A DNA stretch of 64,000 nucleotides from Pseudomonas reidholzensis (GCF_900536025.1 NZ_UNOZ01000033.1:1-64000); one strand, 5' to 3'; positions 18,990-28,304 are shown, numbered from the stretch's first letter. Numbers and translations: made by a program. Notes: generated from the letters alone by a model not told the origin.

Positions 18990-20369
18990 TTGAGACGTAC
19001 TCGAAAAACCGCACTGGCCATTGCCGTTGGCGCATTCTGCGCCCTCGCCCAGGCCGAACCCGCGAGCCAGGAACGGATCCCGCTCACCCTCAAATCCACC
19101 AGTGACCAAGCCGAGGCCAGTGGCTTCATCGAAGGCCAGAGCCTGTCCGGCACCACCCGCAACTGGTACGCCCGCGAACGCGCCGCCCGCGGACCGCTGT
19201 GGAAGTACCGCAAAAGCGACGGCAGCCGCCACGACAGCCACAGCCGCGACAACTGGCTGCAAGGCAGTATCCTCAATTACAGCTCGGGCTTTACCCAAGG
19301 CACGGTCGGCTTTGCCGCCGAGGTCGCCGCCTACAACGCCATCGCCCTCGAACGCGGCCGCGCCGCCATCGCCGGGCCGAACAACCGCACCCTCACCCAC
19401 AGCGACGGCGAGGCGCTCGACCAATGGAGCAAAGCCGGCCTGGCCAATATCAAGGCGCGGATCTCCAACACCACACTGACCGCCGGCCGCCAAGCGATCG
19501 ACACGCCCATGCTCGCCGCCATCGGCAACCGTGCCCTGCCCTCCAGCTTCCAGGGCTTCAGCCTGCACAGCGCCGAGTTCGACAACCTGTCGTTCGACCT
19601 GGGCAGCTTCGACCGCGTCTCGCCGCGTACCGAGCAGAGCCTGAGCAAGTTCCGCAGCGAATACGGTGCCGCCGGCGCCGAAACCGACCGGGCGAGCACC
19701 GCCGGGGTCAGCTACCAGCCGTTCAGGAGCCTGAGCACCAGCCTGTTCGCCGCCAAGGTCGATGACTTCTGGAACCAGTACTACTTCGGCGCCAACCATG
19801 TGCTCGGTGACAGCGCGACGCTCAGCCTGAGCACTGGCCTGAACTACTACAAGACGGTCGACGAAGGCCGCAAGAAGCTCGGTGAGATCGACAACGACAC
19901 CTTCAGCCTGTCGGTCGCCCTGACCCACCAGGCACACACCCTCAGCGCCGCCTGGCAACAGGTCAACGGCAACGAGTACTTCGACTATTTGCACGAAACC
20001 AACGGCATCTACCTGGCCAACTCGTTGATGTCCGACTTCAACGGCCCCAACGAGAAATCCCTGCAGCTGTCGTACGTGCTGAACATGGCGCCCTACGGTG
20101 TGCCCGGCCTCAAGTTCAACCTGTACAACGCGCGCGGCTGGGGCATCGACGGCACCCACTACCGTGGCACGGCCTACGATGTGCGCGGCATGGACGGCGA
20201 GACCCACTACGAGTGGGGTATCGGCACCAGCTATGCGGTACAGAGTGGCGCGCTGAAAGACACCAGCGTGCGCGCCACCTACACCGCGCACCGGGCCAGC
20301 AAGGCCCAGGCCGACGGTAGCCTGAACGAGTTCCGCGTGGTCACCACCATTCCTTTCAACATCCTCTGA
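18990..20369 (+). CDS. opdP: OprD-family outer-membrane porin (OpdP-like, peptide uptake)
   Basis: A 459-residue member of the Pseudomonas OprD family of substrate-specific 18-strand porins. Signal peptide MRRTRKTALAIAVGAF to AQA; the mature part shows typical OprD text such as GFIEGQSLSGTTRNWY near the N-terminus, alternating amphipathic strands, and a terminal strand VVTTIPFNIL. The start is TTG at 18990 with AGGGAG 8 bases upstream. Position between peptide-binding proteins and dppBCDF fits OpdP, a glycine-glutamate dipeptide channel in P. aeruginosa. It would provide the outer-membrane step of the peptide uptake route. Confidence 0.9.
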   Translation: MRRTRKTALAIAVGAFCALAQAEPASQERIPLTLKSTSDQAEASGFIEGQSLSGTTRNWYARERAARGPLWKYRKSDGSRHDSHSRDNWLQGSILNYSSGFTQGTVGFAAEVAAYNAIALERGRAAIAGPNNRTLTHSDGEALDQWSKAGLANIKARISNTTLTAGRQAIDTPMLAAIGNRALPSSFQGFSLHSAEFDNLSFDLGSFDRVSPRTEQSLSKFRSEYGAAGAETDRASTAGVSYQPFRSLSTSLFAAKVDDFWNQYYFGANHVLGDSATLSLSTGLNYYKTVDEGRKKLGEIDNDTFSLSVALTHQAHTLSAAWQQVNGNEYFDYLHETNGIYLANSLMSDFNGPNEKSLQLSYVLNMAPYGVPGLKFNLYNARGWGIDGTHYRGTAYDVRGMDGETHYEWGIGTSYAVQSGALKDTSVRATYTAHRASKAQADGSLNEFRVVTTIPFNIL

Positions 20370-20376
20370 CCGTTGA

Positions 20377-20407
20377 CGCCACGGCTCGCCCCCGGCGAGC
20401 CGTGGCG
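20377..20407. repeat. Perfect hairpin between porin and binding protein 3 genes
   Basis: Fourteen-base perfect arms CGCCACGGCTCGCC (20377-20390) and GGCGAGCCGTGGCG (20394-20407) with a three-base loop and no T tract. It begins 8 bases after the porin stop codon. It could partially terminate or protect the porin mRNA 3' end, separating porin from transporter expression. Confidence 0.7.
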
Positions 20408-20441
20408 GCTACGCTGGAATCATTAATTGCAGGGAGGTTCC

Positions 20442-22037
20442 ATGACATCGATAGCCCTACGCACAGCCCTCACCGCGCTGCTCTTCGGCGCCGCCGGCAG
20501 CCTCGCGGCGAACCCCCTGGTGGTGTGCACCGAAGCCAGCCCGGAAGGCTTCGACATCGTCCAGTACACCACCGCAGTGACTTTCGATGCGGCCGCCGAA
20601 ACCGTGTTCAACCGCCTGGTCGACTTCAAGCCGGGGACCACCGTGCTGCAGCCGGCCCTGGCCGAACGCTGGGAGATCAGCGACGACGGCTTGCGTTACA
20701 CCTTTCATCTGCGCCAGGGAGTGAAGTTTCATAGCACCGATTACTTCACGCCCAGCCGCGATTTCGATGCCGATGACGTGCTCTGGAGCTTCCGCCGCCA
20801 GCTCGACCCCAACCACCCTTGGCACACCAAGACCAGCGTCGGTTACCCCTACTTCGAAAGCATGGCCTTCAAGACCCTGCTCAAGTCGGTGGAGAAGACC
20901 GACCAGCACACCGTCGTATTTACCCTGACCCGCCCGGAAGCGCCGTTCCTGCACGACCTGGCCATGGCCTTCACCTCGATCTACTCCGCCGAGTACGGCG
21001 ATCAGTTGCTGGCGGCGGGCAAGCCCGGCCTGCTCAACAGCCGCCCGATCGGCACCGGCCCGTTCATTTTCCAGCGCTACAACAAGGATGCCCAGGTGCG
21101 CTACAAGGCCAACCCGGCGTACTTCCGGGGCGCACCGCCGGCCGAGACGCTGGTGTTCTCCATCGCCACCGACAACAACGTGCGCCTGCAGAAACTGCGG
21201 GCCAACGAATGCCAGGTCGCGCTGTACCCCAAGCCTGGTGACGTGTCGCTGATCCGGCAGGACCCACGCCTCAAGGTGGCGGAAATGGAAGCCCTGGTGA
21301 CCGGCTACATCGCCATGAACACCGAGCGCGAGTACCTCAGTGATGTCCGCGTGCGCAAGGCCATCAACATCGCCTTCGACCGCCAGACCCATGTCGACCA
21401 GCTGTTCGGCGAGGGCAACGCACAGGTTGCCGTCAACCCGTATCCATCGACCATGATGGGCTTCAACACCGACAACAAAAACCCGCCGCGCGACCTCGAC
21501 AAGGCCCGCGCACTGCTCAAGGAGGCCGGCGTACCCGAAGGCGCGGCGCTGACCCTGTTCACCCGTAACGGCGGCGGGCAGACCAACCCCAACCCGCGGC
21601 TGTCCGCCGAAATGCTCCAGGCCGACCTGGCCAGGATCGGCATCAGGCTCGACATCCGGGTCATGGAGTGGGCCGAGATGCTGCGCCGGGCCAGGAACGG
21701 CGAGGCCGACCTGGTTTCCACCGGCTGGGGCGGCGACAACGGCGACCCGGACAACTTCCTCGGGCCGTTGCTCAGCTGCGAGGCAGCGAAAAACGGCGAG
21801 AACTATGCGCGCTGGTGCAACCCTAAGTTTCAGCAGTTGATCACCCGGGCCCGCGCAGTGAGTGATCACGATGAACGTGCAAGCCTCTATTTCAAGGCCC
21901 TGGCGGTGTACGATGAGGACCAGCCGTGGATCAGCATGGCCCATCCGAAAATGTTTACGGCCATGCGCGAGAACGTGGAGGGTTACCACATCAGCCCTCT
22001 GACCACTAACAACTTCGCCACCACCCTGGTGAAGTAG
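20442..22037 (+). CDS. dppA: Peptide ABC transporter periplasmic binding protein 3 (DppA family)
   Basis: A 531-residue family-5 binding protein, more diverged than the two upstream paralogues. Signal peptide to about residue 23 (SLA-ANPLVVCTEASPEGFD). It keeps RPIGTGPFIFQRYNKDAQVRY and GDNGDPDNFLGPLLSC but differs in the ligand-site half (TLFTRNGGGQTNPNPRLS). ATG 20442 follows GGGAGG, while the upstream in-frame TTG is not favoured. It lies 102 bases before dppB and is probably the cognate binding protein of the permease operon (dppA4 in P. aeruginosa numbering, from memory). Confidence 0.93.
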   Translation: MTSIALRTALTALLFGAAGSLAANPLVVCTEASPEGFDIVQYTTAVTFDAAAETVFNRLVDFKPGTTVLQPALAERWEISDDGLRYTFHLRQGVKFHSTDYFTPSRDFDADDVLWSFRRQLDPNHPWHTKTSVGYPYFESMAFKTLLKSVEKTDQHTVVFTLTRPEAPFLHDLAMAFTSIYSAEYGDQLLAAGKPGLLNSRPIGTGPFIFQRYNKDAQVRYKANPAYFRGAPPAETLVFSIATDNNVRLQKLRANECQVALYPKPGDVSLIRQDPRLKVAEMEALVTGYIAMNTEREYLSDVRVRKAINIAFDRQTHVDQLFGEGNAQVAVNPYPSTMMGFNTDNKNPPRDLDKARALLKEAGVPEGAALTLFTRNGGGQTNPNPRLSAEMLQADLARIGIRLDIRVMEWAEMLRRARNGEADLVSTGWGGDNGDPDNFLGPLLSCEAAKNGENYARWCNPKFQQLITRARAVSDHDERASLYFKALAVYDEDQPWISMAHPKMFTAMRENVEGYHISPLTTNNFATTLVK

Positions 22038-22139
22038 CACAACAACAATGACCGCCGGCAGCCTGCACGGGAGCCGGCGGCGCAATCCGGACAGCGCGCC
22101 CGACTGGCGGCCTGACCGGCTGATGAGGTACACCCGACC

Positions 22140-23150
22140 ATGTTGAGTTTTATTGCACGGCGCCTAGGCCTGCTGATCCCGACTTTTTTCGGTATCACCT
22201 TGCTGACCTTCGCGCTGATTCGGTTGATCCCCGGCGACCCGGTGGAAGTGATGATGGGCGAACGCCGGGTCGACCCCGAGATGCACGCCCAGGCCATGGA
22301 GCGCCTGGGCCTGAACAAACCGCTGCCGGCGCAGTACCTGGACTACATCGGCAAGCTCGCCGAGGGCGACCTGGGTGAATCGCTGCGCTCGCGCGAAAGT
22401 GTCTGGAGCGAGTTCACCACGTTGTTCCCGGCGACCCTCGAGCTGGCCTTCGCGGCGCTGCTGTTCGCGGGTATTGCCGGGCTGCTGGCCGGGGTGATTG
22501 CCGCGCTCAAGCGTGGCTCGCTGTTCGACCACGGGGTGATGGGCATCTCCCTGGCCGGCTATTCGATGCCGATCTTCTGGTGGGGGCTGATCCTGATCAT
22601 GCTGTTCTCGGTGAGCCTCGGCTGGACGCCGGTGTCGGGACGCATCGGCTCGCTCTACGACATCGAGCCGCGGACCGGTTTCATGCTCATCGACACCTTG
22701 CTCAGCGACGAAGAAGGCGCCTTCAAGGACGCCGTCATGCACCTGATCCTGCCGGCCATCGTGCTCGGCACCATCCCACTGGCGGTGATCGCCCGGATGA
22801 CCCGCTCGTCGATGCTCGAGGTGCTGCGCGAGGACTACATCCGTACCGCCCGCGCCAAGGGCCTGTCGCCGGCGCGGGTAGTCTTCGTGCATGGCTTGCG
22901 CAACGCGCTGATCCCAGTGCTGACGGTGTTCGGCCTGCAGGTCGGGGCGTTGCTCGCCGGCGCCGTGCTGACCGAAACCATCTTTTCCTGGCCGGGCATC
23001 GGCAAATGGCTGATCGAGGCCATCGGTGCCCGTGACTACCCCGTGGTCCAGAACGGCATCCTGTTGATCGCCTGCCTGGTCATCCTGGTCAACTTCGTCG
23101 TGGATATCCTCTACGGCCTGGCCAACCCACGTATCCGTCATCAGCGCTGA
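22140..23150 (+). CDS. dppB: DppB, dipeptide ABC transporter permease
   Basis: A 336-residue inner-membrane permease with about six helices and the BPD_transp_1 EAA loop near residues 225-250 (EVLREDYIRTARAKGLSPARVVF), which contacts the ATPases. The N-terminal helix LGLLIPTFFGITLLTFALIR is family-typical. It ends 9 bases before dppC. It pairs with DppC to form the channel for peptides delivered by the DppA-type proteins upstream. Confidence 0.95.
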   Translation: MLSFIARRLGLLIPTFFGITLLTFALIRLIPGDPVEVMMGERRVDPEMHAQAMERLGLNKPLPAQYLDYIGKLAEGDLGESLRSRESVWSEFTTLFPATLELAFAALLFAGIAGLLAGVIAALKRGSLFDHGVMGISLAGYSMPIFWWGLILIMLFSVSLGWTPVSGRIGSLYDIEPRTGFMLIDTLLSDEEGAFKDAVMHLILPAIVLGTIPLAVIARMTRSSMLEVLREDYIRTARAKGLSPARVVFVHGLRNALIPVLTVFGLQVGALLAGAVLTETIFSWPGIGKWLIEAIGARDYPVVQNGILLIACLVILVNFVVDILYGLANPRIRHQR

Positions 23151-23159
23151 GGCCCCGTC

Positions 23160-24086
23160 ATGACTAGCCCGATTACAACCTCGGCAACCCCACCCAGCCC
23201 GCTCGACCAGAGCCTGCTCTACCCATCGCCCTACAAAGAATTCTGGCAGGCCTTCTCGCGCAACAAAGGCGCAGTGGCGGGCCTGCTGTTCATGTGCCTG
23301 GTGGTGTTCTGTGCGCTGTTCGCGCCGTGGGTCGCCCCGCACGATCCAAGCGAGCAATACCGCGACTTCCTGCTGACCCCGCCGGTGTGGCTCGAAGGCG
23401 GCCAGTGGCAGTTCATCCTCGGCACCGACGAGGTCGGCCGCGACCTGCTCTCGCGGCTGATCCAGGGCGCGCGGCTGTCGCTGCTGATCGGCCTGTCGTC
23501 GGTGCTGATCTCGCTGATCCCCGGGGTCTTCTTCGGCCTGTTGGCGGGCTTCTTCCCGCGCATCCTCGGGCCCTCGATCATGCGCCTGATGGACGTCATG
23601 CTGGCCCTGCCGTCGCTGCTGCTGGCGGTGGCGATCGTCGCCATCCTCGGCCCTGGCCTGATCAACACGGTGATCGCCATCGCCATCGTCTCGCTGCCCT
23701 CGTACGTACGCCTGACCCGCGCTGCGGTGATGGGCGAGCTCAACCGCGACTACGTCACCGCCGCGCGCCTGGCCGGTGCCAGCCTGCCACGGCTGATGTT
23801 CGTCACAGTGCTGCCCAACTGCATGGCGCCGCTGATCGTGCAGGCGACGCTGAGCTTCTCCTCGGCCATCCTCGACGCCGCCGCACTGGGCTTTCTCGGC
23901 CTCGGTGTGCAACCGCCGACCCCCGAGTGGGGCACCATGCTGGCCTCGGCACGCGACTACATCGAACGCGCCTGGTGGGTGGTGAGCCTGCCCGGCCTGA
24001 CCATTTTGCTGACGGTCCTGGCAATCAACCTGATGGGCGACGGGCTGCGCGATGCGCTCGACCCGAAACTCAAGAATGCCGCCTGA
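23160..24086 (+). CDS. dppC: DppC, dipeptide ABC transporter permease
   Basis: A 308-residue permease with an N-terminal OppC_N segment (FWQAFSRNKGAVAGLLFM, residues 25-42) and the transport domain. The EAA-loop appears as GELNRDYVTAARLAGASLPR. The early part contains the GTDEVGRDLLSRLIQGAR motif typical of DppC/OppC. It follows dppB by 9 bases and precedes dppD by 10. Forms the heterodimeric membrane pore with DppB. Confidence 0.95.
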   Translation: MTSPITTSATPPSPLDQSLLYPSPYKEFWQAFSRNKGAVAGLLFMCLVVFCALFAPWVAPHDPSEQYRDFLLTPPVWLEGGQWQFILGTDEVGRDLLSRLIQGARLSLLIGLSSVLISLIPGVFFGLLAGFFPRILGPSIMRLMDVMLALPSLLLAVAIVAILGPGLINTVIAIAIVSLPSYVRLTRAAVMGELNRDYVTAARLAGASLPRLMFVTVLPNCMAPLIVQATLSFSSAILDAAALGFLGLGVQPPTPEWGTMLASARDYIERAWWVVSLPGLTILLTVLAINLMGDGLRDALDPKLKNAA

Positions 24087-24096
24087 GGAGACCGCC

Positions 24097-25065
24097 ATGA
24101 CCCTGTTGCAGATAGACAACCTGAACGTGCGCTTCGGCGGCGCCGATGCCGTGCCGGTGGTCGACGGGCTGGACCTCAGCGTGGACGCAGGTGAGATCGT
24201 CGCCATCGTCGGCGAGTCGGGCTCCGGCAAGTCGGTCACCATGATGGCCCTGATGGGCCTGATCGATGCCCCCGGGCGGATCACCGCCGACGCCCTGCGC
24301 TTCGCCGGCACCGACATGCTCACGCTCAGCGCCCGCCAGCGCCGCAAGGTGGTCGGCAAGGACATCGCGATGGTCTTCCAGGACCCGATGACCGCGCTCA
24401 ACCCCAGCTACACCGTGGGCTTCCAGATCGAGGAGGTGCTGCGCCAGCACCTCGGCCTGAAAGGCAAGGCGGCGCGCCAGCGGGCCCTGGAGCTGCTCAA
24501 GAAGGTCGAGATCCCGGCGGCCGAAAGCCGCCTCGACGCCTACCCGCACCAACTCTCGGGCGGCATGAGCCAGCGCGTGGCGATCGCCATGGCGATTGCC
24601 GGCGAACCGCGGCTGCTGATCGCCGACGAGCCGACCACCGCCCTCGACGTGACCATCCAGGCGCAGATCATGGAGCTGCTGGTCAACCTGCAGCAGGAGC
24701 GCAACATGGCCCTGATCCTGATCACCCATGACCTCGCCGTGGTCGCCGAGACAGCCAAACGGGTGTGCGTGATGTACGCCGGCCAGGCCGTCGAAGTCGG
24801 CCAGGTGCCGGAGCTGTTCGACATCCCCGCCCACCCCTACAGCGAGGCGTTGCTGGCGGCCATCCCCGAGCACAGCATCGGCGCCGAACGCCTGGCCACG
24901 CTGCCGGGCATCGTCCCCGGCCGCTACGACCGGCCGCAGGGCTGCCTGCTGTCGCCGCGCTGCCCGTATGTGCAGGACAACTGCCGACGCCAACGCCCGC
25001 CCCTGGAGGCCCAGGCGCACAGCCTGGCGCGCTGCTTCTACCCGCTGAACCAGGAGGTGGCGTGA
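24097..25065 (+). CDS. dppD: DppD, dipeptide ABC transporter ATP-binding protein
   Basis: A 322-residue cytosolic ATPase. Walker A GESGSGKS at residues 39-46, ABC signature LSGGMSQR near 153, Walker B LLIADEPTTALD, and the Opp/Dpp C-terminal extension with a four-cysteine cluster (CLLSPRCPYVQDNC and a later Cys) typical of subunits that may hold an Fe-S cluster. The ATG at 24097 has GAGGAG in front; an in-frame start at 24052 inside dppC is not favoured. Its stop overlaps the dppF start (TGATG), giving coupled translation. Confidence 0.95.
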   Translation: MTLLQIDNLNVRFGGADAVPVVDGLDLSVDAGEIVAIVGESGSGKSVTMMALMGLIDAPGRITADALRFAGTDMLTLSARQRRKVVGKDIAMVFQDPMTALNPSYTVGFQIEEVLRQHLGLKGKAARQRALELLKKVEIPAAESRLDAYPHQLSGGMSQRVAIAMAIAGEPRLLIADEPTTALDVTIQAQIMELLVNLQQERNMALILITHDLAVVAETAKRVCVMYAGQAVEVGQVPELFDIPAHPYSEALLAAIPEHSIGAERLATLPGIVPGRYDRPQGCLLSPRCPYVQDNCRRQRPPLEAQAHSLARCFYPLNQEVA

Positions 25066-26033
25066 TGACCGCCGTGCTGACTGCCCGTGACCTGACCCGT
25101 CACTACCAAGTGTCCCGCGGCCTGTTCAAGGGCCACGCCCTGGTCCGCGCGCTGAACGGCGTGTCGTTCGAACTGGAGGCCGGCAAGACCCTCGCCGTGG
25201 TCGGCGAATCGGGCTGCGGCAAGTCGACCCTGGCCCGCGCCCTGACCCTTATCGAGGAGCCCACCGCCGGTTCGTTGCAGATCGCCGGCACCGAAGTCAA
25301 CGGCGCCAGCAAGGCCGAGCGCAAGCAGCTGCGGCGTGACGTGCAGATGGTCTTCCAGAGCCCGTATGCCTCGCTCAACCCGCGGCAGAAGATCGGCGAC
25401 CAGTTGGCCGAGCCGCTGCTGATCAACACCTCGCTGAGCAAGGCCGAGCGGCGCGAGAAGGTCCAGGCGATGATGCAGCAGGTCGGCTTGCGGCCTGAGC
25501 ATTACCAGCGTTATCCGCACATGTTCTCCGGTGGCCAGCGCCAGCGGATTGCCCTGGCGCGGGCAATGATGCTGCAGCCCAAGGTGCTGGTAGCGGACGA
25601 GCCGACCTCGGCGCTGGACGTGTCGATCCAGGCGCAGGTATTGAACCTGTTCATGGACCTGCAGAAGGAGTTCAACACCGCCTACGTGTTCATCTCGCAC
25701 AACCTGGCGGTGGTGCGCCATGTGGCCGATCAGGTACTGGTGATGTACCTCGGCCGACCGGCGGAGATGGGGCCCAAGCAGGATATCTACGACAGGCCGC
25801 TGCACCCGTATACCCAGGCCTTGCTGTCGGCGACGCCGGCGATCCACCCGGACCCGTTGAAGCCGAAGATTCGCATTACCGGGGAGTTGCCCAACCCACT
25901 GAACCCGCCGGATGGGTGTGCATTTCACAAGCGCTGCCCGTATGCCACGGAGCGTTGTGGCAAGGAAGTGCCGGCGTTTCGACAGGTGGGGACGCGGCAG
26001 GTGGCTTGCCATTATGCGGAGCAGTTCTTGTAG
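25065..26033 (+). CDS. dppF: DppF, dipeptide ABC transporter ATP-binding protein
   Basis: A 322-residue second ATPase of the transporter. Walker A GESGCGKS near residue 46, signature FSGGQRQRIALARAM, Walker B VLVADEPTSALD, and the C-terminal oligopeptide-transporter extension with GCAFHKRCPYATERC. The start ATG overlaps the dppD stop by one base and has GGAGG upstream. It is the last gene of the peptide-uptake operon; an inverted REP-type pair follows. Confidence 0.95.
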   Translation: MTAVLTARDLTRHYQVSRGLFKGHALVRALNGVSFELEAGKTLAVVGESGCGKSTLARALTLIEEPTAGSLQIAGTEVNGASKAERKQLRRDVQMVFQSPYASLNPRQKIGDQLAEPLLINTSLSKAERREKVQAMMQQVGLRPEHYQRYPHMFSGGQRQRIALARAMMLQPKVLVADEPTSALDVSIQAQVLNLFMDLQKEFNTAYVFISHNLAVVRHVADQVLVMYLGRPAEMGPKQDIYDRPLHPYTQALLSATPAIHPDPLKPKIRITGELPNPLNPPDGCAFHKRCPYATERCGKEVPAFRQVGTRQVACHYAEQFL

Positions 26034-26055
26034 ACCGTGGGGCCGCGCTGCGCCC

Positions 26056-26138
26056 CATCGCAGGCAAGCCAGCTCCTACAGGGACCTTTGCAGAACCTGT
26101 GGGAGCGGGTTTACCCGCGAAGGGCCGCAGAGCGGCCC
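26056..26138. repeat. Inverted REP pair plus hairpin (dppF / small-peptide junction)
   Basis: A degenerate REP at 26056-26083 (CATCGCAGGCAAGCCAGCTC then CTACAGGG) faces a standard REP at 26098-26124 (core GAGCGGGTTTACCCGCGA). A stem GGGCCGC/GCGGCCC with loop AGA at 26122-26138 adjoins it. The unit lies in a convergent gap. Confidence 0.75.
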
Positions 26139-26147
26139 CAAAATCCA

Positions 26148-26222
26148 TCAATGCATGAAGATCGCGATAAGGATGATGACCGGGATCGGTACGCCGATCA
26201 TCCAGAGCAAGATTGAGCGCAT
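26148..26222 (-). CDS. Small hydrophobic membrane peptide (24 residues)
   Basis: A very short gene, below usual size cut-offs, with a good AGGAG ribosome binding site 7-8 bases before its ATG. The product begins MRSILLWM, has IGVPIPVIILIAIF in the middle, and ends in MH: essentially one transmembrane segment with an Arg at residue 2. It starts 26 bases after the stop of the larger membrane-protein gene and reads the same way, so the two probably share a transcript. Similar tiny hydrophobic proteins are annotated in Pseudomonas, but no function is known to me. It might accompany its larger neighbour in the membrane. Confidence 0.6.
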   Translation of the reverse strand: MRSILLWMIGVPIPVIILIAIFMH

Positions 26223-26248
26223 GATAATTCTCCTAGTCAGTTAACCCG

Positions 26249-27202
26249 TTAGCGGATCGGCGCAGTGCTGGCATGCACGGTACGACGCTCGCCATAGCCC
26301 ACGTCTTCGTCGATCCAGCGTGCCTGGTCGCGTTGACGACCGCCGAACAGCGCCGCAAAGCTTGCGAAGAACGCCCCGCAGAGCAACGCCACGAACATCC
26401 ACAGCGCCGTCCATGCAGCCACTTTGGCAGCCGTGTCAGCCGCTTGCTGGGCCGCCAGTTTGACCTTTTGTGCATCCTGCTGAACCTGGGTATAGACCTG
26501 GTCGACCCGCGCTTCGGCTTCTGCCTGGGTCAACCGGGTACGCTGTGCAACCAGCTGCGCCAGGTAGGCACGGTCACTGGCGTCGAGCGCGCCCTCGTTG
26601 GTCAGGGCACGGGCAAAGATGCGCCCGGCAACCGCATTGGCGGCATCCTCACTGACAGCCGCTGGCCCTTCGCTGCGAAACAGGCCATCCACGTAGTAAC
26701 CCATGGGATCAGCACCGCGCCCGTCCGCCTGGCTGCCGACCGTTGCAGCCGCTGCAGTGGTCGCACCCGCCACTGCCGCAGCACCCGCCTGGGCACCGGC
26801 ACTGGCCAGGGTGCCCGCCGTGGACACGATCAACACCGCAGTCACCAACGTCGCCACGGCCCAGGCCAGAAAGCCATGCGCCGTGTCGCGGAAGTACACC
26901 TCGTCACCGTGCAGGTTGGCCCACTTCACCCGCAGGCGCCCGGCGATATAACCGCCCAGCCCTGAGGCGAGAATCTGCGTGAGCAGCAGCCAGACAATCG
27001 CTGAGATACCCAAGGCCTTGGCGCTGGCACCCTCGTGTGCCCAAGGCGACGATGATGCAAACCCCAGGCCTGCGCCCAGGATCATCAGGATCAATGACAA
27101 GGCGGCCGCCGCAGCGGCACCGGCGAATATCGCCGCCCAGGACACCCCCGAACGGTTCGGGGCCTCGGCGACGGTGGAGGACAGATCGGCAGTGGTTATC
27201 AT
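26249..27202 (-). CDS. Conserved hypothetical inner-membrane protein
   Basis: A 317-residue protein with predicted membrane segments at about residues 22-48, 66-90 and 113-135, an Ala-rich region to about 165, a charged helical stretch (residues 200-275, with Gln/Ala/Glu-rich coiled-coil potential, TQAEAEARVDQVYTQVQQ), and a last helix at about 282-306. I do not recognise a functional domain. The topology suggests both membrane ends anchor a soluble helical domain. It is divergent from the AraC-type regulator and followed by the 24-residue membrane peptide. Confidence 0.8.
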   Translation of the reverse strand: MITTADLSSTVAEAPNRSGVSWAAIFAGAAAAAALSLILMILGAGLGFASSSPWAHEGASAKALGISAIVWLLLTQILASGLGGYIAGRLRVKWANLHGDEVYFRDTAHGFLAWAVATLVTAVLIVSTAGTLASAGAQAGAAAVAGATTAAAATVGSQADGRGADPMGYYVDGLFRSEGPAAVSEDAANAVAGRIFARALTNEGALDASDRAYLAQLVAQRTRLTQAEAEARVDQVYTQVQQDAQKVKLAAQQAADTAAKVAAWTALWMFVALLCGAFFASFAALFGGRQRDQARWIDEDVGYGERRTVHASTAPIR

Positions 27203-27430
27203 GGTTCAGCGCCTTTTGTTGTGGGCAACAGGTCCTTTTGCTTTGCTCTCTAACCGGTGCAGACGCTGTGCCAACTGTGTCAAAAAATGACATGCAGGCA
27301 AATCAATGGGTTAGCCTCAGGCCTTGCCGCAGAGTCGTGCAAAACACCCGGAACCCCGCTTGTGGCTCAGGGTTTTATGCAATGCGCACAGACAGTTGCC
27401 CCAGACCAGGCCGCCCGGCACTATCTACCC

Positions 27431-28240
27431 ATGACCCCGACCCAACTCCCCGACGGCCCCGAACAGACCCCGATCACCGCCGAAACGGTGCTGCGCTACC
27501 ACCTGTGCTGGAAGCACCGCGACCTCGACGGCGTCATGGCGCTGTACCACCCGGAGGTCGAGTATCACGACTTCTTCCAGAACCGCGTGCTCGGCTACCG
27601 CGACCTGCGCGACTACGTACGCGCCTGCCTGCCCCACGAAGCCGGCGAAGACATCGTCCACAGCGACCGTATCCGCGTCGACGGCTGCACCGCGTTCATC
27701 CAGTACCAGGTCACGGTGCAGGGCGGCGATGGCCTGGCGGCGTTCCAGTCGAGCGAAGCCATCACGGTCAAGGACGGCCTGATCTGGCGGGTCAACGAAT
27801 ACGCCACCCTGGTGCGCCAGAGCAGCCCGGCGGCGGGACGCAGCGGCGCGCGCCCGGCCACCAGCCGCCTGGGCCTGTCACCGCGCCAGGTGAGCACCAT
27901 GGCCCAGGACCTCGAGCACTACTTCCAGCGCCAGCGCCCCTACCTCGACCCCGAGCTGGACCTGCAGCAGGTCGCCAAGGACAGTGGCTACAGCCGCAAC
28001 CAGATCTCCTACCTGCTCAACCAGGTGCTCGGCCAGAGCTTCTACCGCTACGTCAACCAGGCACGCCTGCAGCACCTGCTGGCCAGCCTGGATGACGACA
28101 GCGTCGAGTCGACCATGGACGAGCTGGCGTTCGGTGCCGGGTTCAATTCGCTGTCGGCGTTCTACAAAGCCTTCCGCGAACACACCGGCCTGTCACCCAA
28201 GGCCTATGTGAAGCAAATTTCCCTGCGTGCACGCACGTAA
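27431..28240 (+). CDS. AraC-family transcriptional regulator with N-terminal SnoaL-like domain
   Basis: A 269-residue protein with two parts. Residues about 15-125 resemble a SnoaL/NTF2-like fold (LRYHLCWKHRDLDGVMALYH, then HSDRIRVDGCTAFIQYQVTV), and residues about 160-265 form an AraC-type DNA-binding domain with two helix-turn-helix motifs (ELDLQQVAKDSGYSRNQISY; AFGAGFNSLSAFYKAFREHT). NTF2-like folds bind small ligands, so it may sense a substrate of the neighbouring oxidase. It points toward the FAD enzyme gene 64 bases away and probably controls it. The start at 27431 lacks a strong ribosome binding site; ATG 27377 is an alternative. Confidence 0.82.
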   Translation: MTPTQLPDGPEQTPITAETVLRYHLCWKHRDLDGVMALYHPEVEYHDFFQNRVLGYRDLRDYVRACLPHEAGEDIVHSDRIRVDGCTAFIQYQVTVQGGDGLAAFQSSEAITVKDGLIWRVNEYATLVRQSSPAAGRSGARPATSRLGLSPRQVSTMAQDLEHYFQRQRPYLDPELDLQQVAKDSGYSRNQISYLLNQVLGQSFYRYVNQARLQHLLASLDDDSVESTMDELAFGAGFNSLSAFYKAFREHTGLSPKAYVKQISLRART

Positions 28241-28304
28241 GACAGCCCACTCGCCCGGACTCTAGGATCGGCCCCAGACCTTTACCGACCTGGAGCCGCA
28301 CCCG

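Noticed and set aside
22164..24401. A 745-codon minus-strand frame
   Set aside because: Antisense to dppB, dppC and dppD, all clearly conserved.
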